A stretch of DNA of 64,000 nucleotides, taken from positions 1,054,001-1,118,000 of the forward strand of contig CAVSHI010000003.1 of NCBI GenBank assembly GCA_963727845.1. The letters run 5' to 3'. Below are positions 17,194 through 25,734 of the stretch, in pieces (within the stretch, counting starts at the first letter, position 1; each line of letters opens with the position of its first letter). The stretch comes from JBEKTW01 sp963727845 (GTDB taxonomy: Bacteria > Bacteroidota > Ignavibacteria > UBA10030 > SZUA-254). A model generated the notes under the pieces. It had not been told where the DNA came from and ran no database searches. It worked only from the letters and a program-made list of their open reading frames with translations. The translations under genes were made by a program, and so were the position numbers.

Positions 17194-18519
17194 TTAAGTT
17201 TTTTGTTGTTTCTTTTTCGCCGCCGGGAACAGAATATTATTGAGAATCAATCTGTATCCGGGAGAATTCTTATGGAGGCTTAAATCGGTAGGGGGATCGC
17301 CGACGGCATGCATGTAATCCTCAGGATCATGGCCGCCGTAGAATGTGAACGTTCCCCGTCCGTAGTTACCGTGAAGGTACCGGACTTCTTCCGTTCCTTC
17401 CTTCTCCGCCAGGATTGTTATGGTTTTTTTGATGAGGCTCTTCTTGAAATTTGTCGTTTGCCCGATGAATCCCTTAATGATGTTCGCATGGTTTTGTGTC
17501 AGCATTGTCGGAACCGGGTCGTACTTTGCGGAAAACTCGAAGAGCGTAAAGTAATCCGTCTCCGGGTCTTGCATCGCCACCTGGTCGCTCGGCGGAATAT
17601 CAATGTCCGAGTATTCATACCGCAGAGGATTCATTTCAAGAGTGAAATTCTCGAACGCGAGACATTTTGAGAAGTCCAATTTTTTCTGTGCATCGGCATC
17701 GGGTGGATCGCCGTCGTACATAATGTCGCAGATATCGGTATGTTCGGCTGCGAGGGCTATATCGTAGGTATCGGTCGCGGAGCACATTGCAAACATGAAT
17801 CCTCCGGCGCCGATATAATCTTTTATTTTCCGAGCGACCGCCTTCTTCAACTCGGAAACCTTTGTGTAGCCAAGCTCTCTGGCTTTCTTCTCATAGAACA
17901 CCTGTTGTTCGACGTACCACGGGGCGGTGGAAAAAGCAGCGAAGAATTTTCCATACTGACCGGTAAAATCTTCGTGATGCAGATGAAGCCAGTCGTACTT
18001 GAGGAGTTTGTCGTGAAGAACCTCGTCGTCCCAGACTTTGTCATAGGGAATTTCGGCATATTCCATGGCAAGCGTCACCGCATCATCCCAGGGAAGAAAA
18101 TTGGGGGGGACGTATACGGCAATTTTAGGGGCTTTTTCCAGTCGGACAACGTCCATGTTGTTGTTTTCCTGCTGCACTTCCGCGTAGACTTGCACGGCCT
18201 GAGATCCCGGCAGCTCCTCAAAAAGAACACCGCGAATTCTGCACTCGGACGCGACAGCATCAACACCGTCCAGCATGAACGACCCGCCGCGATAATTGAG
18301 CAGCCAGTCGACTTCAATGTTCTTCATCAGGGCCCAGTAAGCGATTCCGTACGCCTTAAGGTGGTCAGTTTGTTTCAGGTCCATCGGAATCAAAATCTTC
18401 TGTGCGAACACTGAGCTGAAAGCTAGGAGCAGTGAGCATGTAATCATGAGGAACGATCTGGCAAATTTACCCCGCCGCGACCTCCAATCCCAAATCCACA
18501 ATCCCAAATCCACAATCAC
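17194..18519 (-). CDS. exported protein of unknown function
   Basis: A 441-residue protein with a hydrophobic export segment (SFLMITCSLLLAFSSVFAQ) followed by KILIPMDLKQTDHLKAYG. The body has a class I amidotransferase-like or flavodoxin-like feel (KIAVYVPP, YIGAGGFMFAMCSATDTYD, FTFYGGHDPEDY), and homologues are often loosely labelled asparagine synthetase B, which the sequence does not support. The GTG at 18519 overlaps the stop of the preceding TPR gene (GTGA) with an AGGAGA site in front. However, residues 1-13 are encoded by a short GTGGATTTGGGATT repeat, so the native start may have been replaced; an ATG at 18447 is the alternative. A role in the envelope is inferred. Confidence 0.6.
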   Translation of the reverse strand: MIVDLGLWIWDWRSRRGKFARSFLMITCSLLLAFSSVFAQKILIPMDLKQTDHLKAYGIAYWALMKNIEVDWLLNYRGGSFMLDGVDAVASECRIRGVLFEELPGSQAVQVYAEVQQENNNMDVVRLEKAPKIAVYVPPNFLPWDDAVTLAMEYAEIPYDKVWDDEVLHDKLLKYDWLHLHHEDFTGQYGKFFAAFSTAPWYVEQQVFYEKKARELGYTKVSELKKAVARKIKDYIGAGGFMFAMCSATDTYDIALAAEHTDICDIMYDGDPPDADAQKKLDFSKCLAFENFTLEMNPLRYEYSDIDIPPSDQVAMQDPETDYFTLFEFSAKYDPVPTMLTQNHANIIKGFIGQTTNFKKSLIKKTITILAEKEGTEEVRYLHGNYGRGTFTFYGGHDPEDYMHAVGDPPTDLSLHKNSPGYRLILNNILFPAAKKKQQKT

Positions 18520-20400
18520 GGTGTGTCTCCTCTCAATTCACGTATGTGTTTTCGCGCTTCGCTCACAAAAATCGAGTTCGGATATTTTTCAAGTATCGTT
18601 TTGTAGGATTCGATGGCTTTGGGTTTATCGACGAGCCCGAATTCATAAATCTCCCCGAGTTTCATGAAGGCCCGGTCGAGCAGAATGCTCTCGGGAAAAT
18701 CCTTGACCAATCGATCGTAAGAAGAGATCGCGTCAGCATATCGATTCATGCGTGTGAGGACATCTCCCGAAACTCATGAGCGCTTCATCACCAAGGGGCG
18801 TATCCCTGTATGTATTTGCAATGGTATCGAACGCCGTGAGCGCCTCGGAAAGCTTTTGCTGCCGTTCGATCAACTCTGCTTTAGCATATTGTTTGAGCGC
18901 GTCTTCCTTGGGCTGCATGTTCTCCTGAATAAATATCAGCAGGCTGAGCGCTTCATTGGTAATATTTGAGGTCGGGTTCTTTGTCAGTGCCTGAAGCTGT
19001 TTGAGCGCATCCTGGAATTGTCCGCGAAAGTACGTCAGCTCGGCAAGCCTAAAAGCGGCCCACTCTTGATACTCGGAAGAACTGTAACGAAAGGTAGCGA
19101 GTGAACCGTAGCTCGCTTCAGCCTGATCGAGATTTCCCAGCGCGACCTCGACATCGCCAAGGAGCAGTTTCGCTTCGAGGAGAACCGGAATAAATTGTGT
19201 GTACTTCCGGTTGACCGTTTCCAGTGTGCTCCGTGCTTCATTCAGATTGAAGAAGCGGTCGACCATGAGTGTCGCGATGCGCATGAGGGAGCGGGCTGCA
19301 ATTTCAGTATTCGGATATTCCGTGACAATGCGCTTGTATGCCGCAATGGCCCCGGTGAATGTCGGTTGCGATTCCGTCACCGGTCTATCATTCGGAGAGA
19401 ACGGACTTGCTTTTCCAAAGAGGTTCAGGGTGTCCCGTTCAGCGCTGGCCTCTTCGAGCGTCCTCGCGTAACCAAATTTTGCATCCGGGAGGACGTTCAA
19501 CGCCGGGGACTTCGCAATCACCTCGCCGAAGGCCTTTGATGCAACATCATACGCTTTTTCCTTGAGTGCGAGTTCCGCGAAATTATATATCTCGCGGCCA
19601 GATGATTTTGTCTTTTCATCGAGCAGCCTATACACGGTGTAGGCATTATCGTACCGCTTGCCTTCTATATAGAGCCATGAAAGAAGCCGCTGGAATATGA
19701 TATTGTCCGGCTCCGATTGTGTCGCTTGCTCGACCGCCAGCGTGGCCGCGGTGAGGCCATCAGTGCGACCGGTATAACTCGCGATTCGAGATTGTGCGTA
19801 GGCAAGCTGCTGGGGGGCATCCCGGACGAGACGCAGATATTCCCGCGTTGCTTCCGTATAGTTCAAAACAATGGAATACAGGTAGGCGACATCAATCGTA
19901 AAAAGACCCGGGTCGTTGAGCACTGTACGGGCCCTTTTGTACAGGGTAATCGCGCGGTCGAACATTCTGTCTTCGACCATGGCATCGCCGACAATTCTGT
20001 ACGTCGTTTCACTGGGAGGGCCCACGGCGATTGCACGATCCCACGCGTCAAACGCTTCTTTCTCCTTCGAGGCACGCAGATAAATCGTTCCGAGCTGCGA
20101 GATTGTGACGGGATCATTCGGGATTTTTCTCAATCTTGCCTGGACCAAATTGACGGCGTCGTCGTACTTCTTGAGCTGCAGGTACATCCGCCGGAGCGCA
20201 TCGAAAACCATATAGTTGAGCGAGTCTTTTGCATAGACTTCTTCGTAGAGCGTTGTCGCGGTCTCATAGCTGCCCCCTCGCTCGTAACTTTGCGCCAGGC
20301 GGAGTTTTATGTCTGCGTCCTTTTGCTGGGCGAAACCCGCAGTGCTGCCCAGAACGACCAACGCAAAGAATATGGTGAATCTCACGAATGAGGTCATCAT
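18516..20400 (-). CDS. exported TPR protein, split by a frameshift
   Basis: Two adjacent reading frames encode one TPR protein of about 620 residues. The first (20400 to 18733) starts with a signal peptide (MMTSFVRFTIFFALVVLG...AGFAQ) and holds many TPR units, then runs off-frame into GRCPHTHESIC. The second (18749 to 18516) continues the TPR series from MNRYADAISSYDRL. Removing one base from the CCC at 18766-18768 (GGG on the coding strand) joins them smoothly as MSFGDVLTRMNRYADAIS. The defect is thus a single-base homopolymer insertion, real or from sequencing. The protein resembles envelope TPR proteins such as BamD/YfgL-associated types only in fold. Its stop overlaps the next gene's GTG start. 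Confidence 0.75.
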
Positions 20401-20456
20401 TTAATATAACAAAAAATACCTGTTTAATTCCGGACCCGGATGATGGAGCTGCGCGG

Positions 20457-21686
20457 CTATATCTTCTTGAGCGCGCGATGGAAATCCTGAATCAGATCAT
20501 TAATTCCTTCAACACCGACGGAGATGCGGATCATTCCGGGCGAGACACCATGTCGCGCCAGCTCATCGTTACTCATGTTGACGTGAGAAGAATAAACGGG
20601 AATGCTGACGAGGGATTCAACGCCGCCAAGCGACATCGCATTGACGACAACCTTGAGTGCATCGCAAACTTTGACGGCGGAGCGCACGCCTCCCCGGACC
20701 TCGATGGTCACCATCCCGCCAAATCCGCGCATTTGCTTCCTGGCAAGCTTGTGCTGCGGATGGGATGGGAGTCCCGGGTAAAGAACGCGCATGACCCGGG
20801 GATGTTTTTCGAGCGCCCTTGCAAGCGACATTGCGTTTTCATTCTGGCGACCGACGCGCAGCTCGAACGTCTTCAGACTCCTCTCGAGCAGAAATGCTGC
20901 GAACGGGTCGGCGCATCCGCCCAGATGTTTCGCGAGCCCTTTGGCATTCTTAATGAACGCTGATGAACCAACCAGGACGCCGCCCAGAAGGTCGGCATGA
21001 CCTCCCAGGTATTTTGTTGTACTTTCCATGATGACATCCACGCCGCAGGCAAATGGATCCTGGTTCAGAATTGTTGCAAACGTGTTGTCGATGATGATCG
21101 TGATATTCGTGCGAAACTCCCGCGCCGCTCGGCGCGTAAGCCGCACAAGATTTTCGATGTCTACGAGGCTCAGCGTCGGATTCGTCGGCGTTTCGAAATA
21201 GACAACTTTTGTTTTCGGTGTTATAAGGTACGTCAAGTCTTCCAGTGAGCGGCCGTCAACGAATTTCACGCCGATGCCATACCTCGGGAGTGCGTCACGG
21301 AAAAAACGATAGGATCCCCCGTAGAGGGCAGATGTCGATACGATTTCTTCTCCGGTTTTACACAGACTCAGGATGGCGGTCGAGACTGCGGCCATGCCGG
21401 ACGAAAACAATGCCGCCGCTTCGCCCCCGTCCATCAATGCTATGCGGTCTTCAACTTCGTTGACCGACGGATTGTGGTAGCGCGTGTAGACGAACACCGA
21501 CTGATCCCCCTGCGCATAGCGGATGGCATCGCGCGAGTTCTCGAATCGATATGTGCTGGTTTGATATATCGGAGTCGACACGGGCCCTTTGAACGCGTGC
21601 AGGTGCCTTCCATGAATTGCTCGCGTGGCAAGCCCGACAGACTGCCGTGCACTTTTCGTGCGGTTGGGGCGGATGGGTTTAGTCAT
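20457..21686 (-). CDS. Cys/Met metabolism PLP-dependent enzyme
   Basis: A 409-residue transsulfuration-family enzyme (cystathionine gamma-synthase, cystathionine or methionine gamma-lyase group). It shows YTRYHNPSVNEVE at 67-79 (the phosphate-binding Tyr and Arg from the neighbouring subunit), FSSGMAAVST, FETPTNPTL, IIIDNTFAT with the pyridine Asp, and the Schiff-base Lys225 in ESTTKYLGGHAD. The exact reaction cannot be told from the sequence. Its start codon lies within a heptad repeat unit (CCAATGA-type), with no Shine-Dalgarno. The first about 15 residues are basic and unconserved. Confidence 0.88.
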   Translation of the reverse strand: MTKPIRPNRTKSARQSVGLATRAIHGRHLHAFKGPVSTPIYQTSTYRFENSRDAIRYAQGDQSVFVYTRYHNPSVNEVEDRIALMDGGEAAALFSSGMAAVSTAILSLCKTGEEIVSTSALYGGSYRFFRDALPRYGIGVKFVDGRSLEDLTYLITPKTKVVYFETPTNPTLSLVDIENLVRLTRRAAREFRTNITIIIDNTFATILNQDPFACGVDVIMESTTKYLGGHADLLGGVLVGSSAFIKNAKGLAKHLGGCADPFAAFLLERSLKTFELRVGRQNENAMSLARALEKHPRVMRVLYPGLPSHPQHKLARKQMRGFGGMVTIEVRGGVRSAVKVCDALKVVVNAMSLGGVESLVSIPVYSSHVNMSNDELARHGVSPGMIRISVGVEGINDLIQDFHRALKKI

Positions 21687-22045
21687 TGGTTCTTAGTCCT
21701 TGGTTGACAGTTCGTGGTTGTTGGTTGATGGTTCTTTGTTATTCGTTCTTAGTCATTGGTTGGGTGAACTTGGCGGCTAGCCATCGGCCCTTGGCTTTTG
21801 GCCGTTAGCTTTCAATTAAAAATTCAAAAGTTAACCGCTGATGACCGCTGATAAAAGATGATGAAAGTGATGAGAGCCTGGCAAAAAGCTCACGATCTCA
21901 TCCTCGTAATTACCCGCCTATCACTTTATCTCAACTACTTAACTACCTAACTATTCAACTACCTAACTACTCCAATAATCCATTTCTCCATTGTTCATCT
22001 CTCCCCTTCACCGTTTCACCCTCTCGCCCATTCATCCCTTTCCCT
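21677..22045 (-). repeat. composite octad/heptad repeat locus B
   Basis: Read on the minus strand, this 360-bp gap starts after the SDR stop with degenerate 8-nt units matching locus A (a stretch of about 90 bp around TTAGGTAGTTGAATAGTTAG is nearly the same). It then has a roughly 105-bp block shared with 38548-38653, and then nineteen consecutive 7-nt units in exact register from 21809 down to 21677, for example GCCAAAA, GCCAAGG, ACTAAGA, ACCAACA, ACCAATG. The penultimate unit, ACCAATG, contains the start codon of the Cys/Met enzyme. There is no other gene. Confidence 0.85.
21861..21950 (+). pseudogene. decayed four-helix-bundle (S23-like) gene fragment
   Basis: A short plus-strand frame reads MKVMRAWQKAHDLILVITRL and then runs into octad repeat and a stop. 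The AWQKAHDLIL stretch resembles the conserved N-terminus of the four-helix-bundle proteins encoded by 23S rRNA intervening sequences and their stand-alone relatives. The rest of that roughly 120-residue protein is missing. A more decayed copy of the same DNA lies at about 38548-38653. The assignment rests on about 15 residues. Confidence 0.4.
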
Positions 22046-22049
22046 TCCC

Positions 22050-22820
22050 CTATCGTGCGCAGGTTTGCGCGCGACCGCCGTCGATGTTGAAACTGCCGCC
22101 GGTGATCCAACCGGCCCGGTCGGACGCAAGAAAAAGAATGAGTTCCGCGACCTCATCGGGGTTTCCCACGCGGCCGATGGGATGGGTGGTCTTGCTGTGC
22201 TCAAGGAATTTTTGATATGCATCCTCCGCCATCCCGCTCGTCCGGTGGAGGTTGGTAAGCACCACACCCGGGTCAATGGCATTCATGCGCACGCCTTTGG
22301 GGGCGAGCTCCAGCGCCGCGCAGTGCGTAAGCTGGTCGACACCGGCTTTGCTAACGCAATACGCGAGAACGTTCGGGAATGCGCGAACTCCCGTGACGCT
22401 CGAAACGTTCACGATATTTCCTTTTCGCTCAATGATCGATGGGAGCGCAAGCTGCGTTAACATGAACACGGACCGGAGGTTGATGTTCATCATGTAATCC
22501 CACGCCTCGGCCTTTGTATTCTCGATCGTTCCGTTGCCGATGATCCCGGCGGCATTGACAAGCACATCGATGCCCCCGAAGCGCGCGATGGTCTGTTCGA
22601 CTATCCGGCGGCGGTCGGTTTCCTTCGTGGTATCAGCGGCGATAATCTGAACGCGAGCAGGTTCGAGGTTTGAGGTTAGAGTATTGAGCTCCTTTCCACG
22701 CCGTGCGACAAAAGAAACCTTGGCGCCGCGTTGGACTGCCATGAGTGCGGTCGCTTTGCCGATTCCGCTTGATGCGCCAGTCACTACGAAGACTTTGTTC
22801 TGAAAATCGTTGTTGGTCAT
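22050..22820 (-). CDS. short-chain dehydrogenase/reductase
   Basis: A 256-residue SDR. TGASSGIG at 14-21 binds the nucleotide, NAAG lies at 89-92, the catalytic set is Ser140/141, Tyr154 and Lys158 (YCVSK), and the C-terminal ITGGSFNIDGG is typical of classical SDRs. The substrate is unknown. The start at 22820 begins MTNNDFQNKV, immediately before the Rossmann fold. An upstream in-frame ATG at 22883 would add 21 residues (QEPRTK-like heptapeptides) that are translated heptad repeat and are not part of the family. A short TCTAACCT-like heptad run also occurs inside the gene near 22665-22690. Confidence 0.88.
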   Translation of the reverse strand: MTNNDFQNKVFVVTGASSGIGKATALMAVQRGAKVSFVARRGKELNTLTSNLEPARVQIIAADTTKETDRRRIVEQTIARFGGIDVLVNAAGIIGNGTIENTKAEAWDYMMNINLRSVFMLTQLALPSIIERKGNIVNVSSVTGVRAFPNVLAYCVSKAGVDQLTHCAALELAPKGVRMNAIDPGVVLTNLHRTSGMAEDAYQKFLEHSKTTHPIGRVGNPDEVAELILFLASDRAGWITGGSFNIDGGRAQTCAR

Positions 22821-23160
22821 TGGTTGTTGGTACTTGGTTCTTGGTTCATTGTTCTTAGTTCTTGGTTCTTGGTCATTCGTCATTGGTCACTCTTCGGGCT
22901 TTTGGCTGTTGGCCGTTAGCCGTTGGCATCTTGCTTCTTGCTTTGGGCATTGAGCCTTGAGTTCCTGTCTTCGAATCTCTATTCCCTTGACATCTCAACT
23001 ACTCATCATCTCAGCTACTCCATCACTCCAATAATCCATTTCTCCATTATTCATCTCTCCCTCTCACCGTTTCATTCATTCACTCGTTCTCCGATTCACC
23101 CCTTCACCGTTTCTCCCTTTCGCCGATTCTCCGTCTCCCCCTCTTCTGTCTTCTGACTTC
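22809..23160 (-). repeat. composite octad/heptad repeat locus C
   Basis: On the minus strand the region begins inside the 3' end of the uracil-DNA glycosylase gene with GAAGTCA/GAAGACA units. It continues through about twenty 8-nt units (GGGAGAAA, CGGTGAAG, GGGTGAAT and others) to near 22985. It ends with twenty consecutive 7-nt units in exact register from 22948 down to 22809, such as GCCAACG, GCTAACG, CAAGAAC, TAAGAAC and CAATGAC. The CAATGAC at 22822-22816 contains the SDR start codon. Same order and strand relation as loci A and B. Confidence 0.85.
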
Positions 23161-23880
23161 AGATTTCTGGGTACTGTCTTCTTGCTCAGCCACTTGCCTT
23201 GCTCTTAGAAACACGGTATCGAACATCGGCTCGGTGAGCTTGCCCGTGAATGTATTCTGCTGACTCGGATGGTACGATGCAATCAGGACCTGGCGTTCAT
23301 TCAACCGGATTTCTTTCCCATGTCCGAACGGCGGCCGCTTTTTCACTTGCGTCATATTCAGATCCCTGAAGGAATCAATAACGGTATCGAAACCAAGTTT
23401 CCCGAGCGCGACAATGACGCGAACACTGGTTAGAAGTTGAATTTCTTTCAACAGGTACGGCCGGCATCGATGGAGTTCGACCGACTGAAGCTTGTTCTGC
23501 GGAGGCGCGCACCGCGCCGATGCGGTAATATAGCAATCTTTCAACTCTAATCCATCGTTTCTTGATACGGACGTCGGCTGGTTGGCAAAACCGAACTTGT
23601 GGAGCGCGCGGTGCAACCAATCGCCACTCCGGTCGCCTGTGAACATGCGCCCCGTTCGATTCCCTCCATGAGCCGCGGGGGCGAGTCCGACGATCAGCAA
23701 CCGGGCGTTCTCATCGCCGAAACCGGGCACGGGTTTCCCCCAATATTCCCAATCCTCGAATCGTGCGACTTTGTCACGGGCAATTCTTTGTCTCCACCGG
23801 ACCAGGCGGGGACATAGCTTGCATTGGACGATGGCTCTATTGAGGTGACCCAGCGGAACGATATTTGAAGTTTGTGACAC
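23104..23880 (-). CDS. uracil-DNA glycosylase, family 5 (UdgB-like)
   Basis: A base-excision repair enzyme expected to remove uracil (and possibly other deaminated bases) from DNA. Cysteines at 20, 23, 124 and 139 (CKLC, SARC, HRCR) suit the [4Fe-4S] cluster of families 4/5. GLAPAAHGGNRTGRMFTGD at 65-83 is the family-5 motif, with Ala/His instead of the family-4 Glu, and SYHPSQQNTFTG is the second active-site motif. About the last 22 residues (TQKSEVRRQKRG onward) are encoded by the repeat of locus C, so the original C-terminus near EQED has been extended by repeat DNA. It diverges from plsC. Confidence 0.88.
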   Translation of the reverse strand: MSQTSNIVPLGHLNRAIVQCKLCPRLVRWRQRIARDKVARFEDWEYWGKPVPGFGDENARLLIVGLAPAAHGGNRTGRMFTGDRSGDWLHRALHKFGFANQPTSVSRNDGLELKDCYITASARCAPPQNKLQSVELHRCRPYLLKEIQLLTSVRVIVALGKLGFDTVIDSFRDLNMTQVKKRPPFGHGKEIRLNERQVLIASYHPSQQNTFTGKLTEPMFDTVFLRARQVAEQEDSTQKSEVRRQKRGRRRIGEREKR

Positions 23881-23959
23881 TGTCGGGAATCAAAATAAGG
23901 AAAAAATTTGTATCCCGGGATCTCAAATGACCCACCGTTATCCCGATTGAGTCCTGTTA

Positions 23960-23988
23960 TTGCATTTCAGCGGTAATTTTTGTAATTT
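23960..23988 (+). promoter_or_regulatory. possible promoter of plsC
   Basis: TTGCAT at 23960-23965 and TAATTT at 23983-23988 with a 17-bp spacer lie in the 238-bp divergent gap, 130 bp before plsC. GGTAATTTTTGTAATTTTACC overlaps the -10 as a small inverted repeat. The match is moderate. Confidence 0.35.
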
Positions 23989-24118
23989 TACCAAACAACA
24001 TAATCACTCACTCTCTGTTCTGCGTGATGCTCGTTGCGTTCTTTTTCAGACGATTTGAAGCAACGGCATCGTATCCCCTTTTCGCGCAAGTCGCAAGCCC
24101 TCCCGGCGGCATCTCAAA

Positions 24119-24829
24119 ATGATCGCCTCATTTTTCAAAGTCCTGTTTCTCATTTTTTTCACCGCGGTCGTTTCATCCCTGGAAATACTTGTTGTCGCCG
24201 TGCATCGCGCCGATGCTTTTGATGGGCTTATGCGGTATTACATGCGATCCGTTTTGAAAATCTGCGGAGTCAACGTCGTCGTTCACGGGCTGGAGAAGCT
24301 GGACGCTTCCCGCCACTATATTTACGTGGCGAATCACGCGAGTTTGCTCGATATTCCGGCAGTTGTCGCAACCATTCCCGACAAAATCAGAATCGTCTAC
24401 AAAAAGGAACTGAACTTCATCCCCGTGTTCGGATGGGCAATGAAGCTGACTCATATGCACATTCCCATCGACCGCTCGCGGGGACTCGCGGCGATGCGGC
24501 GATTGGGAGAGGCAGTTCAACGCGTGATCACCGGTGCGTCATTCCTTCTGTTCGCGGAAGGGACCCGGACTCCGGACGGACAACTCCAGCCGTTTAAGCG
24601 CGGCGCGTTCAACCTTGCCGTCGGTGCCGGAGTCGCCGTCGTGCCGGTAGCGATCGTCGGCAGCTATCGCGTACTGCCGAAACATTCCTTCCGGATCACT
24701 CCCGGAACGATAACGCTCAATCTCGAAAAGCCCATTGAGCCAATAGGCTCCGACGGAAAAAGTGCCGAACTTTCGGTGATGGAGCAAACAAGATCCGCAA
24801 TAGAGCGTTTGATTGGGGGAACTCGATAA
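24119..24829 (+). CDS. plsC: 1-acyl-sn-glycerol-3-phosphate acyltransferase
   Basis: A 236-residue membrane-bound acyltransferase of phospholipid synthesis, transferring an acyl group to lysophosphatidic acid. The N-terminal hydrophobic segment (about 4-28) anchors it. The catalytic NHASLLD (Asn72-His73 to Asp78) and the substrate motif FAEGTRTPDGQL are intact, and the third motif VVPVAIVGS follows. The group also includes acyltransferases acting on other lipids, so the name rests on motif order and length. It stands 130 bp before kdsB, separated by repeat DNA. Confidence 0.88.
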   Translation: MIASFFKVLFLIFFTAVVSSLEILVVAVHRADAFDGLMRYYMRSVLKICGVNVVVHGLEKLDASRHYIYVANHASLLDIPAVVATIPDKIRIVYKKELNFIPVFGWAMKLTHMHIPIDRSRGLAAMRRLGEAVQRVITGASFLLFAEGTRTPDGQLQPFKRGAFNLAVGAGVAVVPVAIVGSYRVLPKHSFRITPGTITLNLEKPIEPIGSDGKSAELSVMEQTRSAIERLIGGTR

Positions 24830-24831
24830 TG

Positions 24832-24960
24832 AATTCTTGTAACTTGTCATTTGTCATTTGTCATTTGTCATTAGTCGTTGGTTAGTTGGTTGATTGGTTG
24901 GGTAGTTAAATGAAACAATGGATAAATGGTTAAATTGTTAATTGGTTGAATGGTTAATTT
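24832..24960 (-). repeat. heptad/octad repeat locus D, opposite orientation
   Basis: TTTGTCA units repeat at 24841-24873; on the minus strand they read as 7-nt GACAAAT/CCAATCA units. They are followed on the plus strand by GGTTGAATGGTTA-like units up to the kdsB start. Unlike the other loci, the heptads are antisense to the downstream gene. Last bases before kdsB are TTAATTT without a Shine-Dalgarno. Confidence 0.65.
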
Positions 24961-25716
24961 GTGAGTAAGAGTGCAAACATAATTGGTATCATTCCGGCAC
25001 GGTACGCGTCGACTCGATTACCGGCAAAACCGCTTGTCGACATCTGCGGCAAGCCGATGATTCATCGCGTTTACGAGCAGGCCCGGCGGGCGAAACTCAT
25101 CGACCGGCTTATCGTCGCGACAGACGATGAGAGAATTGCCGGCGTGGTAAGGAAATTCGGGGGTGAAGTCATACTTACGCCTCCCGGAATCCGATCGGGA
25201 AGCGACCGTGTCGCTTTCGTGGCAAAGAGCCTCGCAGAGGGAAACATCGTTGTGAATATTCAAGGCGACGAGCCGCTCATCGCACCGGAAATGATCGATC
25301 AAGCGATCCGCCCGCTCGCCGACGACCCATCAATCCCCGTCGGAACGCTGGTGAGAAAGATAGATTCCGTCGAAGAGATGCTGAATCCCGGCATTGTCAA
25401 AGTGGTCATCGACGAAAATGGCTTTGCCCTGTACTTCTCGCGCTCACCGATTCCATACGCGCGCGACATGAAACGGATGGAAGAATGGCTTGAGCACCAT
25501 CAGTATTATAAGCACATCGGATTATATGTCTACCGGAGATCGTTCCTCCTGAAGTTTGCCGGATGGGATGAATCTCCGCTGGAACGGGCCGAAAAACTCG
25601 AGCAGCTTCGAATTCTAGAACACGGATACAGAATCAAGACGGCGGTCACGACATTCGACAGCATTCCGGTCGATACCGCGGAAGATGTCGAGCGCGTGAA
25701 AAAACTTCTTCAATAA
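24961..25716 (+). CDS. kdsB: 3-deoxy-manno-octulosonate cytidylyltransferase
   Basis: KdsB activates KDO with CTP to CMP-KDO for lipopolysaccharide core synthesis. The 251-residue protein has the nucleotide-binding IIPARYASTRLPAKPL near 9-24, ATDDERI, GDEPLI and, near the C-terminus, SIPVDTAEDVERV, all typical. The start is GTG at 24961, directly after repeat DNA. DUF502 and pyrG follow with gaps of 18 and 9 bp, making a kdsB-DUF502-pyrG operon. It is evidence for an LPS-bearing outer membrane. Confidence 0.95.
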   Translation: MSKSANIIGIIPARYASTRLPAKPLVDICGKPMIHRVYEQARRAKLIDRLIVATDDERIAGVVRKFGGEVILTPPGIRSGSDRVAFVAKSLAEGNIVVNIQGDEPLIAPEMIDQAIRPLADDPSIPVGTLVRKIDSVEEMLNPGIVKVVIDENGFALYFSRSPIPYARDMKRMEEWLEHHQYYKHIGLYVYRRSFLLKFAGWDESPLERAEKLEQLRILEHGYRIKTAVTTFDSIPVDTAEDVERVKKLLQ

Positions 25717-25734
25717 CAAACAACGGGAAAATCA

